DNA of 23,351 nt. Source: a virus. A program made the translations under genes and the position numbers. The notes under the pieces were generated by a model. The model had not been told where the DNA came from, ran no database searches, and was given only the letters and a program-made list of their open reading frames with translations. Location: the IMG/VR virus record IMGVR_UViG_3300034092_000620, positions 1-23,351 of that record. One strand, given 5' to 3'. Shown here in pieces: positions 1 through 8,237 of this stretch (its first letter is position 1; every line of letters starts with the position of its first letter).

Positions 1-3000
1 ACATTAACTGCAACAGGGGGTGGAACACAACTAATAGGATCATTTTCAACAATTATTGGAGACCCTGGAATAACTACAATACCGTCAGGAAATTGGAACT
101 TTGAGAATTACGTTAGTATGAGTTCCAATGGTGGTACTCCAAATTTATATGCTGATATATATATTAGAACAACAGGTGGTACTGAAACTTTAATTGGATC
201 AAATAGTGCGGTACCCCACCCCATTACCGACGGTACGCTTGTGGAACTTTATTTACATTCGGTACCTGTATCCGCAACAACGGTAAATATTAGTGATAGA
301 ATAGTCGTTAAGTTCTATGCAACCTCATTAGGTGGAAGAACAATGACTTGTTATTTTGAAGATGCAACAATTGCTCAGGTAACCACTTCATTATCACCAT
401 TTATTGCGGGAACATCAGGTACAGATGGTACTTCAGGCACTAACGGTACTAGCGGAACTTCTGGGACTAATGGATCTAGCGGCACAAATGGAACTAACGG
501 AACAAGTGGTACTAATGGAACCTCAGGAACTAATGGTACTAGTGGAACTAACGGGACATCAGGTTCTTCAGGTACTAATGGTACGGATGGGACTAGCGGA
601 ACTAATGGAACTTCAGGTACGAATGGAACTAGCGGTACTAATGGGACAAACGGAACTAACGGTACTAATGGAACGTCAGGCACTAATGGAACCAACGGGA
701 CTTCAGGTACAAATGGGACTAGCGGAACTAATGGAACGAATGGAACTTCAGGGACTAATGGAACAAACGGAACATCAGGGACTAATGGAACATCAGGAAC
801 AAATGGTACGAACGGGACTTCAGGTACAAATGGAACTTCGGGAACAAATGGGACAAACGGAACATCAGGTACGAATGGTACTAGCGGTACTAGCGGAACT
901 AACGGAACTAATGGAACTTCAGGTACAAATGGTACAAATGGTACGAGCGGGACCAACGGAACTTCAGGAACAAATGGTACAAATGGATCGTCAGGAACTA
1001 ATGGAACTTCAGGTACAAACGGAACAAATGGAACTTCAGGCACTAATGGTACGAGCGGAACAAACGGAACAAGTGGATCATCACCTGCAGTACCAGGTTC
1101 AGATAATCAAGTTTTAACGTCAAACGGATCAGGAGGAATAGTTGCCGAATCTCTTTTAACATTTGATGGTACAAAATTAAGTGTATTGTATCAGGCTGGT
1201 GATGAAGGTGGGGAAATCCTATTAAACAAACCTGTAACTAACACTACCATTTCAGGTACAGGGGTCACTTTTGACATATGGCAAGATAGAATTAGGTTTT
1301 TTGAACAAGGTGGTACTGCAAGAGGTGCGTTTCTTGACATAACCGCATGTGCTGCGGGTGTCGGTACAAATTTATTAACATCTGCCGGAACTTCAGGTAC
1401 AAATGGAACTTCAGGAACGAATGGTACAAACGGAACTTCAGGGACGAACGGTACTAATGGAACGTCGGGAACAAACGGTACGAATGGAACTAGCGGTACT
1501 AATGGAACATCAGGTACCAATGGAACAAATGGTACGTCGGGGACTAATGGAACATCAGGTACGAATGGGACTTCTGGAACTAGCGGAACTAATGGAACAT
1601 CGGGAACTAACGGAACAAATGGTACTAGCGGAACAAATGGAACTTCAGGGACTAATGGTACCAACGGCACTAACGGAACATCAGGAACAAACGGAACTAG
1701 CGGAACTAGCGGTACAAATGGTACATCGGGAACTAACGGAACATCAGGTAGTAGTGGAACAAATGGAACGAATGGCACATCAGGAACGAATGGAACTAGT
1801 GGAACAGATGGGACAAATGGTACATCAGGCACTAACGGAACTAGCGGAACTTCAGGCACTAACGGAACTAGCGGAACAAACGGAACTAGCGGAACTAACG
1901 GAACTAATGGAACTTCAGGAACTAACGGAACATCAGGGACTAGTGGGGAAAACGGAATATCCGCAGGTCAAACATACTACTTCAATGAAAGTCAGAATAG
2001 TGATGTTTCAGGATATAAGACATTATCAACAGAACCATCAACCGCAACAACACAAACAGTAACAACAAATTTATTAGGAAGCCAACAAAATGTATTAGTT
2101 TCTGATTATATAACGCCACAATTAGGGTTTTCAGTTATTCCTGGTGGCGTACAAAGATTTCATTTACATTACTTAAAACCGGCAAGTAATGATGATATAG
2201 ACGCATATGTTGAAATACAATTGGCAGATTCATCAGGAACAACTATAGGTCCAACAATAACTTCTAATATTTCATTAATTGGTTGGGTTAGTGCGGTAAT
2301 ACCTGTTGAAGTAAATGTGGATATAGTATTACCAACAACAACAATAGACCCAACAAATAGAATGATTGTTAGATTATATTTGAGTAATAATGATGCAACG
2401 GCACATTCGGTGGTATATTATACTGAAGGTAATTCATATTACTCATTTGTTGTTACCTCAGTTGGTGCAATTGCCGGAACTTCAGGTACTTCAGGTACAA
2501 ATGGAACCAGCGGTACTTCTGTTTCAGTTCCTGGATTAAACAATGAAGTTTTAACATCTGATGGATCAGGAGGTATAGTTGCAGAAACTAATTTAATATT
2601 TAGTGGGTCACAATTATCCGTAACAGGTACGGTAGTAACTTATGGGTTTGCTCTTCCTAATATAGATACGTCAACAGGATATTTAACCACATCAACACCT
2701 ATGGTAACGTCTACTTCTATTGATTGGCTCAGTAGAATCGCCTATGATGTTTCTAGTACTTCAAGTATTAATTGGACGAGTAGATATTTAACGGACTCAT
2801 ATCCTATTACTTCTGTTGATTGGGAAACTAAATATTTAAATGCGTATGACTTAACTACATCAGGGGCCACTCTTAGTGTTGATTGGAATTCTAGGTCATT
2901 ATATTCATTTAGACCTCTTCCTATGCCAACTTCCACTCTTAGTGTGGATTGGCAGAATAGAACATTGAATGATAGTGGTGGTATTTCTTCAGTAGCATGG

Positions 3001-3585
3001 AGAGATCGCACCTTATACACACCTAATGGAACAACATCTTTAAATTGGACGGATGATACTTTTTTAGATTCAAATGTTTATCAACGTGATTATAAATCTG
3101 CCGTTATACAAAACGCAGTATCAAATAACTATAACATTCCATATGGGTCATATTTAGGGGATGTAATTGAAGTAGATGGTTCTACGACCTTTATGGATGC
3201 AGCAGTAACAGATGGAAATTTAGTTTATTTAGATACTAACGCCACTTGGTATCCTGTTAATCAAGCGGCAAGTGGGGCCACTTTCCTATTAGGTATTGCA
3301 CATAACGTATATGCTCCTGGTGGAACAGGGTATGTTTTACTAGAAGGACATGTTGTAATTGATGATACATCATTCTCAGGACCAAATGTGCAAGGTGCGG
3401 ATCATGGTTTACCAATATATATTAGAGATGGAACAACTCAGGGTCTTATGTCAACAGTCGTTCCTACTACGACTGGTGGACCAAATATAGTAAGAGTGTT
3501 AGGTCATTGTTACCAACAAAACTCAGGAACAGCAACACAATGGATGATGAAATTTAGACCATCAAATGATTGGATAGAAATATAA
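1..3585 (+). CDS. Collagen-like modular tail fibre protein (5' end outside window)
   Basis: The reading frame is open from base 1, so the gene starts upstream; the first in-window ATG (118) lies inside a domain and is not the start. At least 1194 codons are visible. Order: beta-rich module (1-408); Gly-X-Y tract 1 (409-1083); an adaptor with VLTSNGSGGIVAES and a globular beta domain (1084-1386); tract 2 (1387-1959); a second copy of the first beta-rich module (1960-2475); short tract 3; a second adaptor with VLTSDGSGGIVAET; seven SVDW-type repeats; and a C-terminal domain ending in WMMKFRPSNDWIEI. The triplets are almost only GTS and GTN, without proline. This architecture is typical of phage fibres: extended shafts between trimeric knobs, with the C-terminus probably contacting the host. 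There is no signal peptide or membrane segment in view. The fibre role is inferred from architecture; the exact virion position is unknown. The next gene starts one base after the stop. Confidence 0.8.
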   Translation, partial: TLTATGGGTQLIGSFSTIIGDPGITTIPSGNWNFENYVSMSSNGGTPNLYADIYIRTTGGTETLIGSNSAVPHPITDGTLVELYLHSVPVSATTVNISDRIVVKFYATSLGGRTMTCYFEDATIAQVTTSLSPFIAGTSGTDGTSGTNGTSGTSGTNGSSGTNGTNGTSGTNGTSGTNGTSGTNGTSGSSGTNGTDGTSGTNGTSGTNGTSGTNGTNGTNGTNGTSGTNGTNGTSGTNGTSGTNGTNGTSGTNGTNGTSGTNGTSGTNGTNGTSGTNGTSGTNGTNGTSGTNGTSGTSGTNGTNGTSGTNGTNGTSGTNGTSGTNGTNGSSGTNGTSGTNGTNGTSGTNGTSGTNGTSGSSPAVPGSDNQVLTSNGSGGIVAESLLTFDGTKLSVLYQAGDEGGEILLNKPVTNTTISGTGVTFDIWQDRIRFFEQGGTARGAFLDITACAAGVGTNLLTSAGTSGTNGTSGTNGTNGTSGTNGTNGTSGTNGTNGTSGTNGTSGTNGTNGTSGTNGTSGTNGTSGTSGTNGTSGTNGTNGTSGTNGTSGTNGTNGTNGTSGTNGTSGTSGTNGTSGTNGTSGSSGTNGTNGTSGTNGTSGTDGTNGTSGTNGTSGTSGTNGTSGTNGTSGTNGTNGTSGTNGTSGTSGENGISAGQTYYFNESQNSDVSGYKTLSTEPSTATTQTVTTNLLGSQQNVLVSDYITPQLGFSVIPGGVQRFHLHYLKPASNDDIDAYVEIQLADSSGTTIGPTITSNISLIGWVSAVIPVEVNVDIVLPTTTIDPTNRMIVRLYLSNNDATAHSVVYYTEGNSYYSFVVTSVGAIAGTSGTSGTNGTSGTSVSVPGLNNEVLTSDGSGGIVAETNLIFSGSQLSVTGTVVTYGFALPNIDTSTGYLTTSTPMVTSTSIDWLSRIAYDVSSTSSINWTSRYLTDSYPITSVDWETKYLNAYDLTTSGATLSVDWNSRSLYSFRPLPMPTSTLSVDWQNRTLNDSGGISSVAWRDRTLYTPNGTTSLNWTDDTFLDSNVYQRDYKSAVIQNAVSNNYNIPYGSYLGDVIEVDGSTTFMDAAVTDGNLVYLDTNATWYPVNQAASGATFLLGIAHNVYAPGGTGYVLLEGHVVIDDTSFSGPNVQGADHGLPIYIRDGTTQGLMSTVVPTTTGGPNIVRVLGHCYQQNSGTATQWMMKFRPSNDWIEI
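409..1083 (+). repeat. Collagen-like coding tract 1 (about 75 Gly-X-Y triplets)
   Basis: An unbroken series of Gly-Thr-Ser, Gly-Thr-Asn and occasional Gly-Thr-Asp or Gly-Ser-Ser triplets. The protein is nearly periodic (18 or 27 bases) but the DNA is not: all four Gly codons and all four Thr codons are mixed, so exact DNA repeats stay short. The tract is visibly richer in G+C than the flanks. Stops are absent from several frames, which creates long false ORFs on both strands. Every GTN triplet followed by GT makes an Asn-Gly-Thr sequon. Confidence 0.95.
1387..1959 (+). repeat. Collagen-like coding tract 2 (about 63 triplets)
   Basis: Same Gly-Thr-Ser/Asn grammar as tract 1, with the same scrambled synonymous codons. 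It ends in a slightly degenerate sequence (GTSGENGIS) before the second beta-rich module. Probably a second shaft segment of the same fibre. Confidence 0.95.
2476..2520 (+). repeat. Collagen-like coding tract 3 (five triplets)
   Basis: A short Gly-Thr-Ser/Asn stretch joins the second beta-rich module to the second GSGGIVAET adaptor. It looks like a contracted version of the longer tracts, since it sits at the same junction type (AGTSGT at the module end, then a VPG adaptor). Confidence 0.85.
2710..3075 (+). repeat. Seven SVDW-type protein repeats in the fibre
   Basis: Degenerate repeats of about 14-24 residues carry the core S-[VIL]-[DNA]-W followed three residues on by R/K and then an aromatic or hydrophobic residue plus Leu. 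Visible cores are SIDW, SINW, SVDW, SVDW, SVDW, SVAW and SLNW. The spacing and alternating polarity suggest a beta-strand-turn repeat forming a fibrous stem before the C-terminal domain. The fold is inferred. Confidence 0.8.
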
Positions 3586-3586
3586 T

Positions 3587-3940
3587 ATGCCACCCCCATC
3601 AAGCAAAATATCAGGAATACCAGTAACATCCATAATTAATATGAAGAGTGTTAATGTAACATCTATTGTTTCAATAGGTGGAGTATCTACATCAAATATT
3701 CCTGGATGGCCAAGTGGTAGTGGGTGCGAAACACTTATTTTAGGTTATGCTTCTGGTCCACCCCCTACACAGGCATGTAGAAATAGAACAAATGAATACC
3801 AATTTGACTCTACTAATAGTATTTTATATGGTGTTGGAGAACCTTGCGGTGGCATACCAGCCCCTAACGGCTTTTATTCTGATGGTAGGTCAATTTACAC
3901 TTGGTTTGACGGAATATGGGGATTTGGGGGACCTTGTTAA
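3587..3940 (+). CDS. Small Cys-containing protein, probably virion-associated
   Basis: A 117-residue protein beginning one base after the fibre stop, so almost certainly co-expressed with it. The N-terminal 45 residues are Ser/Thr/Ile-rich with repeated I-S-G-I and V-T-S-I patterns. The C-terminal half has five cysteines and an aromatic block, NGFYSDGRSIYTWFDGIWG, which suggests a small beta-rich domain. It has no signal peptide, no membrane segment and no catalytic motif. The position suggests a fibre-tip, decoration or assembly protein, but the function is not recognisable. It converges on the minus-strand glycosyltransferase gene with a gap of six bases, so there is no room for a separate terminator. 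Confidence 0.7.
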   Translation: MPPPSSKISGIPVTSIINMKSVNVTSIVSIGGVSTSNIPGWPSGSGCETLILGYASGPPPTQACRNRTNEYQFDSTNSILYGVGEPCGGIPAPNGFYSDGRSIYTWFDGIWGFGGPC

Positions 3941-3946
3941 TTTATA

Positions 3947-6886
3947 TTATCTGTTATCTATATAGATGATTACTTCACTATAGTATTCTATAAAATGATC
4001 ATTCCATAGATCCCATTTAATATCTACACCATCTACGGAGAAAACTTGTATGTTATCAAACTGAGTTAAGATATTATCTCTAAACCATCTAAATTTACAT
4101 TCGTGGTAATTTGAATCGTTATTTAAGTGAAACTCAGTAACAATTTTTGGAATTGTTTTTAAAAACTCAATGTTACTTTGTTGGAAGACATCATATTCCC
4201 CACCTTCACAATCACATTTTAAAAAATCAATATTATCAATTTTGTATTCATCTAAGAACTCTTTAAAACTAAATGTGGGAACTATTTCTGTCATTTCATC
4301 CCAAGTGATTTCAATTTTCTTTTTATCTGTAATCGCCCCTTGAATGATCTTTACATTTTCTTGACCCACATTCTTTTTTAGGATTTCTATTTGGTGACTT
4401 ATTGGCTCAACAACATAACATTGTTTTGGGTTTTTTGGTAATATCTTATATGTAAACGGACCTAAAGATGCTCCTAAATCTACAACAATATCCCCTTCCT
4501 CAACTTCAAAAAATCTTTCATAGGTATTACCTTCAAATATTTCTTCCTCTGCTTGTTTAATATACCAGTCACTTCTTCCCCCCCAATCAAATGAGACCTC
4601 ATCAATTTTTTCTTCCATTACTTCTTTGTTAATTATTTTATTTATTTCTTTAATAACCATATCGGAACTTATTTCTTTTGTACATTCAAACATCCGAGTT
4701 GTGTTTTTGTGTAAGGGACACCAATTCCAATCACCGGCATCTAACCTATCTGAGTTAAAACATCCGTGACAAACACTTTCGTTAATAACTCTATATGTGT
4801 CTAAAGTTGTTTCTGCCCATTTCTCACTAAACCCTGAAATCAAAACAATAGGTAATTTACAAGCCCAAGCCAACCAAGATAGTCCAGAACCTAAACCAAT
4901 AAAAAACTCACAACTTGATAGGTCATCAATTACTTCTTGTAGGTTACCTCCTTTAAAAATTGTTACACCTTCAGGATAATGGTTATTCATATATCCATCA
5001 CCTTCTTTAGAATAGACCATACATTCATATCCCAAATTATTAAGATGGTCTATAACCGTTTGCCATCCGTCAGGGTTGTTCCAATATTTTGATTGTGCCG
5101 TTGAGTGAAACCCAATACCCACTTTTTTCTTTTTAGGTGTGTTAGGTAATTTTAATAGTGGTCTAACTTCTTCATAATCTAAACCTAATATATCCGTTGC
5201 CGTTTTTTGTAATGGCATTTTTTTAAAATCAAATGGGTGTTTGTTTGCGTCAAATTTACCATCTTCATTATAAAACCAACCTAAATTATATTGTGCGTGT
5301 ATGTTTGGTATTAATTCGCCAGGTTCAACAAACTCAATTTCAGGATACTGATCTTTAAACAAACTATTAAGGAATGTCGATACTATCGGTTTGCAACCAT
5401 GTTTTTTTCTAAATACCTCACAATAAGGAACCCAAGCCATTGTATCACCTAATGATTTTGATCCGAATGAAATATATACTCTCTTATCTTTTAGATCTAA
5501 TGTCTCATCATAAATTACTTCACCATTTTCTTCAACTGTTGTTCTCCATTTAATGAAATATTCTTTATTTAATTTAACCCAACTATTAATTGACAATTCA
5601 TTTTGATATGATATTTCATTTTTATCATCATAATATTTAATATTCAATTTGTTTTCTGTGGTTCCTTGTATTTCAAAATAAGGTTGGGTAACATAATGTC
5701 TAACAAAGGTATAATCTTTGGTTAAAGGTTTGTTTTGGGTAATGTTTATATTTGTAACTGCGTTATAAAAATTCAATAAATCTTCACCAAATGTATCATC
5801 AGGTAATATTTTATAAACGTCCTTATTTTCAATAAGTTCAACCAATTGTTTTGATATGTTTTTAACATCACCTTCTATTGGTGTTATATATCCGTCAAAC
5901 ATACCCATGTATTGTGGTAAATCTCTTGCAAGGATTTTCATTCCATAGTTGATTGATTCTCTAACAACCAACGGATTACATTCCCAAGTTGAGTTAAACA
6001 TTAAAACATCGCAAGCCGTCATGAATTTCTCAACGTCAGATCGTTCCCCCCATACTTTAACATTAGAAGGAAGGTCTTTCATAATAGGACCCCAATAGTC
6101 TTCAAAGTTTGGAGCTTGGTTCCCAATAAAATGAAATTCAATATCTGAGTTTGATTCAATTAATTCTTTTGCAACCTCAACACCTTCACCTTGATTTTTA
6201 CCACTTGTCCATAACCCAACATTAAGTACGTGAGTTTTAAACATATCCAAACCAAGTTCATTTCTTACTTTAATTTTTTCAATAAGTGGTACTTGATTAA
6301 AATCACCATAGATTTCATTCTCCTCTAAAATTTTAGTTACCTTATTCTCAATTGGGTATAACGATAAAAACTTAATTGGTGTTTCATTTAAAAACGTTTC
6401 CTTTAAATGATAAGGGGTAACAAAACAATATGCCTCAGGATTGAATTTTTTATGTGTTTGCGGATTAAACCAAACATTATGACAAGTCTCAACCATTTTC
6501 CAAGTCCTATCATTTGAATAAAGTTGATTTAACAATGGTAGCGGAATTTTATTAAAACTTTCAAACCCTTCAACCATCTCTTCTGAATGGACAATATCAA
6601 TATGATTGTTTTTAATAATATCAATTAACTCATATTTTCTTTTTGTGTTACTTGTATCCCCTAAACTAAAAAAATGACCTTCACCCAATATATCAATTAT
6701 TTTATCTCGTTGAACAACATATGTATTACTAAACTGAGAATACTCAACCAAAAAGATTTCAATTTGGTCTTTGAATTTTTGAAGTTCTTGAATTCTTTTT
6801 AATACGAATTGGGGTTGTCCTCCAGTTGAAAGATGAGGTGTAAGATATAATAGTTTAATTTTTTTCATACTATAAAAATAAAACAT
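3947..6886 (-). CDS. Three-domain GT4 glycosyltransferase / BAHT heptosyltransferase / FkbM methyltransferase
   Basis: A 979-residue fusion. Residues about 7-390 are a GT-B glycosyltransferase (GT4-like), with LYLTPHLSTGG at the start and an E-x7-E pair (E302, E310). Residues about 400-750 match the bacterial autotransporter heptosyltransferase (BAHT) pattern: SFGSKSLGDTMAWVPY near 474-488, STAQSKYWNNPDGW, and four cysteines (706, 709, 723, 735, the last in FECTK) like the metal-binding Cys set of TibC. Residues about 760-979 are an FkbM methyltransferase, with SAM motif VVDLGASLG (801-809) and DFLKCDCEGGEYDV (887-900). Expected role: transfer of one or two sugars to a protein or glycan, with O-methylation of a sugar. 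Domain identities are strong; donor and acceptor are unknown. An in-frame ATG at 6868 is an equally good start, since GT4 enzymes usually begin with that strand. Transcribed divergently from the GT9 gene across 33 bases. Confidence 0.85.
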   Translation of the reverse strand: MFYFYSMKKIKLLYLTPHLSTGGQPQFVLKRIQELQKFKDQIEIFLVEYSQFSNTYVVQRDKIIDILGEGHFFSLGDTSNTKRKYELIDIIKNNHIDIVHSEEMVEGFESFNKIPLPLLNQLYSNDRTWKMVETCHNVWFNPQTHKKFNPEAYCFVTPYHLKETFLNETPIKFLSLYPIENKVTKILEENEIYGDFNQVPLIEKIKVRNELGLDMFKTHVLNVGLWTSGKNQGEGVEVAKELIESNSDIEFHFIGNQAPNFEDYWGPIMKDLPSNVKVWGERSDVEKFMTACDVLMFNSTWECNPLVVRESINYGMKILARDLPQYMGMFDGYITPIEGDVKNISKQLVELIENKDVYKILPDDTFGEDLLNFYNAVTNINITQNKPLTKDYTFVRHYVTQPYFEIQGTTENKLNIKYYDDKNEISYQNELSINSWVKLNKEYFIKWRTTVEENGEVIYDETLDLKDKRVYISFGSKSLGDTMAWVPYCEVFRKKHGCKPIVSTFLNSLFKDQYPEIEFVEPGELIPNIHAQYNLGWFYNEDGKFDANKHPFDFKKMPLQKTATDILGLDYEEVRPLLKLPNTPKKKKVGIGFHSTAQSKYWNNPDGWQTVIDHLNNLGYECMVYSKEGDGYMNNHYPEGVTIFKGGNLQEVIDDLSSCEFFIGLGSGLSWLAWACKLPIVLISGFSEKWAETTLDTYRVINESVCHGCFNSDRLDAGDWNWCPLHKNTTRMFECTKEISSDMVIKEINKIINKEVMEEKIDEVSFDWGGRSDWYIKQAEEEIFEGNTYERFFEVEEGDIVVDLGASLGPFTYKILPKNPKQCYVVEPISHQIEILKKNVGQENVKIIQGAITDKKKIEITWDEMTEIVPTFSFKEFLDEYKIDNIDFLKCDCEGGEYDVFQQSNIEFLKTIPKIVTEFHLNNDSNYHECKFRWFRDNILTQFDNIQVFSVDGVDIKWDLWNDHFIEYYSEVIIYIDNR

Positions 6887-6919
6887 ACATTTTAATTGTG
6901 AAGTTCATATCATTATAGA

Positions 6920-7867
6920 ATGAAAGATGTTTGTGTTGATGTGTTAGGATGTAGATCGTTAGGGGATACCTTAGCCGTTACACCAACTTTAAGAAAACTT
7001 TATAATTCTTACGGTAAAAAAATATCTGTCGCAACTCATCACCCCGAAATTTTTAAAAACAATCCTTACGTAGATAATATTTTTAATGAAATTACAGACG
7101 ACATTAAAAATGATTATGAAGTATTTGAATCCTTTAATATTGGATACCACCCAAACGGTGTTTGTTATAAACATAACGCAATGGATATTAGACAATTTCA
7201 TGCGGTTAATTTAGGGTTTATGTTGACCAGAGATGAAATGTCAATGGACTATTTTCCTGATGAGGTAGAATTAATTGAGGGGTTACCTGAAAAATATGTT
7301 TTAATTCACCCCGTTCAAAATTGGAATTCAAGAACATGGGATGAAAAAAAATGGCAAATGTTAACAAAACTCTTAAATGAAAGAGGTATTGCCGTTATTT
7401 CTGTTGGAAAAGATTCATCAGAACTTGGTGGTTCAAATGTGGATAAACCCGTTTTTAATTTTAATATTGATATTGGTTTGAATTTAATGAACCAAACAAC
7501 CTTATCTCAAACATGGTGGCTAATTAATAGTGCAATGTGTTTCATTACTATGGATTCAGGATTACTTCATTTAGCAGGAACAACAGACTCAGAAATAATC
7601 CAACTTGGAAGTTCAATACATCCTCAATTTAGAGCACCATATAGAAAAAATAATCAAGGTCATAAATACCATTATGTTCTTGGTGGTTGTGGTTTACATT
7701 GTGCATCAGATATTAAATACGGAGTTAAAGAATGGAAATCAATACAAGGTATACCATCACTCGTTAATTGTTTAGAAAGAAAAGAAACATTTGAATGTCA
7801 CCCCAACCCAATTATTATTTATAATAAAGTTTTGGAAATATTAGATTTAGAATATTTATGTAGATAA
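6920..7867 (+). CDS. GT9-family (heptosyltransferase-like) glycosyltransferase
   Basis: A 315-residue GT-B enzyme of the ADP-heptose transferase type. Visible marks are the N-terminal LGCRSLGDTLAVTPTLRKL, the central VLIHPVQNWNSRTWDEKKW strand and loop, and the C-terminal MDSGLLHLAG nucleotide-sugar motif (D212, H217). A C-terminal cluster of four cysteines (257, 261, 284, 293) includes FEC, echoing the BAHT cluster in the neighbouring fusion, so it may also bind a metal. No membrane segment is seen, so it should be cytoplasmic. It begins 33 bases from the divergent fusion gene and is followed after 15 bases by a small gene in the same direction. Sugar and acceptor cannot be read from sequence; the family is clear. 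Confidence 0.82.
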   Translation: MKDVCVDVLGCRSLGDTLAVTPTLRKLYNSYGKKISVATHHPEIFKNNPYVDNIFNEITDDIKNDYEVFESFNIGYHPNGVCYKHNAMDIRQFHAVNLGFMLTRDEMSMDYFPDEVELIEGLPEKYVLIHPVQNWNSRTWDEKKWQMLTKLLNERGIAVISVGKDSSELGGSNVDKPVFNFNIDIGLNLMNQTTLSQTWWLINSAMCFITMDSGLLHLAGTTDSEIIQLGSSIHPQFRAPYRKNNQGHKYHYVLGGCGLHCASDIKYGVKEWKSIQGIPSLVNCLERKETFECHPNPIIIYNKVLEILDLEYLCR

Positions 7868-7882
7868 TCACATTTTAATTAC

Positions 7883-8182
7883 ATGGCAAACCAAATTCAA
7901 ATAAATTCAATATCTGGAACTTCACCATTTGATATCTATGTATGTGATGTAACCATATCGTATTGTTTTTTTGTTTCAGGAATCACCACAACACCATATA
8001 CGTTTAATGTTCCTCCACCTTTAGAGTCTATAACACCAATTATTTTAAAAATTATAGATGCTAATGATTGTGAAAAAATATTCTTACTATCTTGTGGGGA
8101 AATATACGGAAAAGAATTTGAAGGTTTTGAAGTATTTTTATTTCAAGACTCATCAATTTTTTTATTCGAAGGTCCTCCTTAA
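7883..8182 (+). CDS. Small hypothetical Cys-containing protein in the glycosylation island
   Basis: A 99-residue protein. Its pattern is alternating hydrophobic strands with cysteines in DIYVCD, YCFFV, DCEKIF and LLSCGE, a proline-rich turn (FNVPPPLES) and an acidic-hydrophobic tail (FEVFLFQDSSIFLFEGPP). This looks like one compact beta-sandwich. No catalytic motif, signal peptide or membrane segment is seen. It sits 15 bases after the GT9 gene and 55 bases before the next glycosyltransferase; that gap is T-rich with only a weak 4-bp stem. Small proteins of this style are common beside structural genes in phages of this type, so a virion or decoration role is guessed, not shown. Confidence 0.65.
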   Translation: MANQIQINSISGTSPFDIYVCDVTISYCFFVSGITTTPYTFNVPPPLESITPIILKIIDANDCEKIFLLSCGEIYGKEFEGFEVFLFQDSSIFLFEGPP

Positions 8183-8237
8183 ACTATTAATATTCATATT
8201 TTTTTCTTTTCTATTATTATTATGGAAATAACCAAAT

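Noticed and set aside
409-1959. CRISPR array
   Set aside because: The repeat is a protein-coding tract with variable DNA, no constant direct repeat with unique spacers and no cas genes.
375-2062. Long ORFs on the other frames of the fibre repeats (VPEVPLVP-type on the minus strand, MELQ/TELM-type on the plus strand)
   Set aside because: They are by-products of a repeat lacking stop codons in several frames. Their sequences are simple mirrors of the GTSGTNG code and end where the repeats end.
409-3585. Diversity-generating retroelement target in the fibre
   Set aside because: No reverse transcriptase, template repeat or adenine-biased variable region is visible in the window.
4797-4979. Short ORFs opposite or inside the glycosyltransferase fusion, polymerase, SOD fusion, SNF2 and endonuclease genes
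   Set aside because: All lie wholly within genes with strong domain evidence in another frame and show no recognisable protein features.
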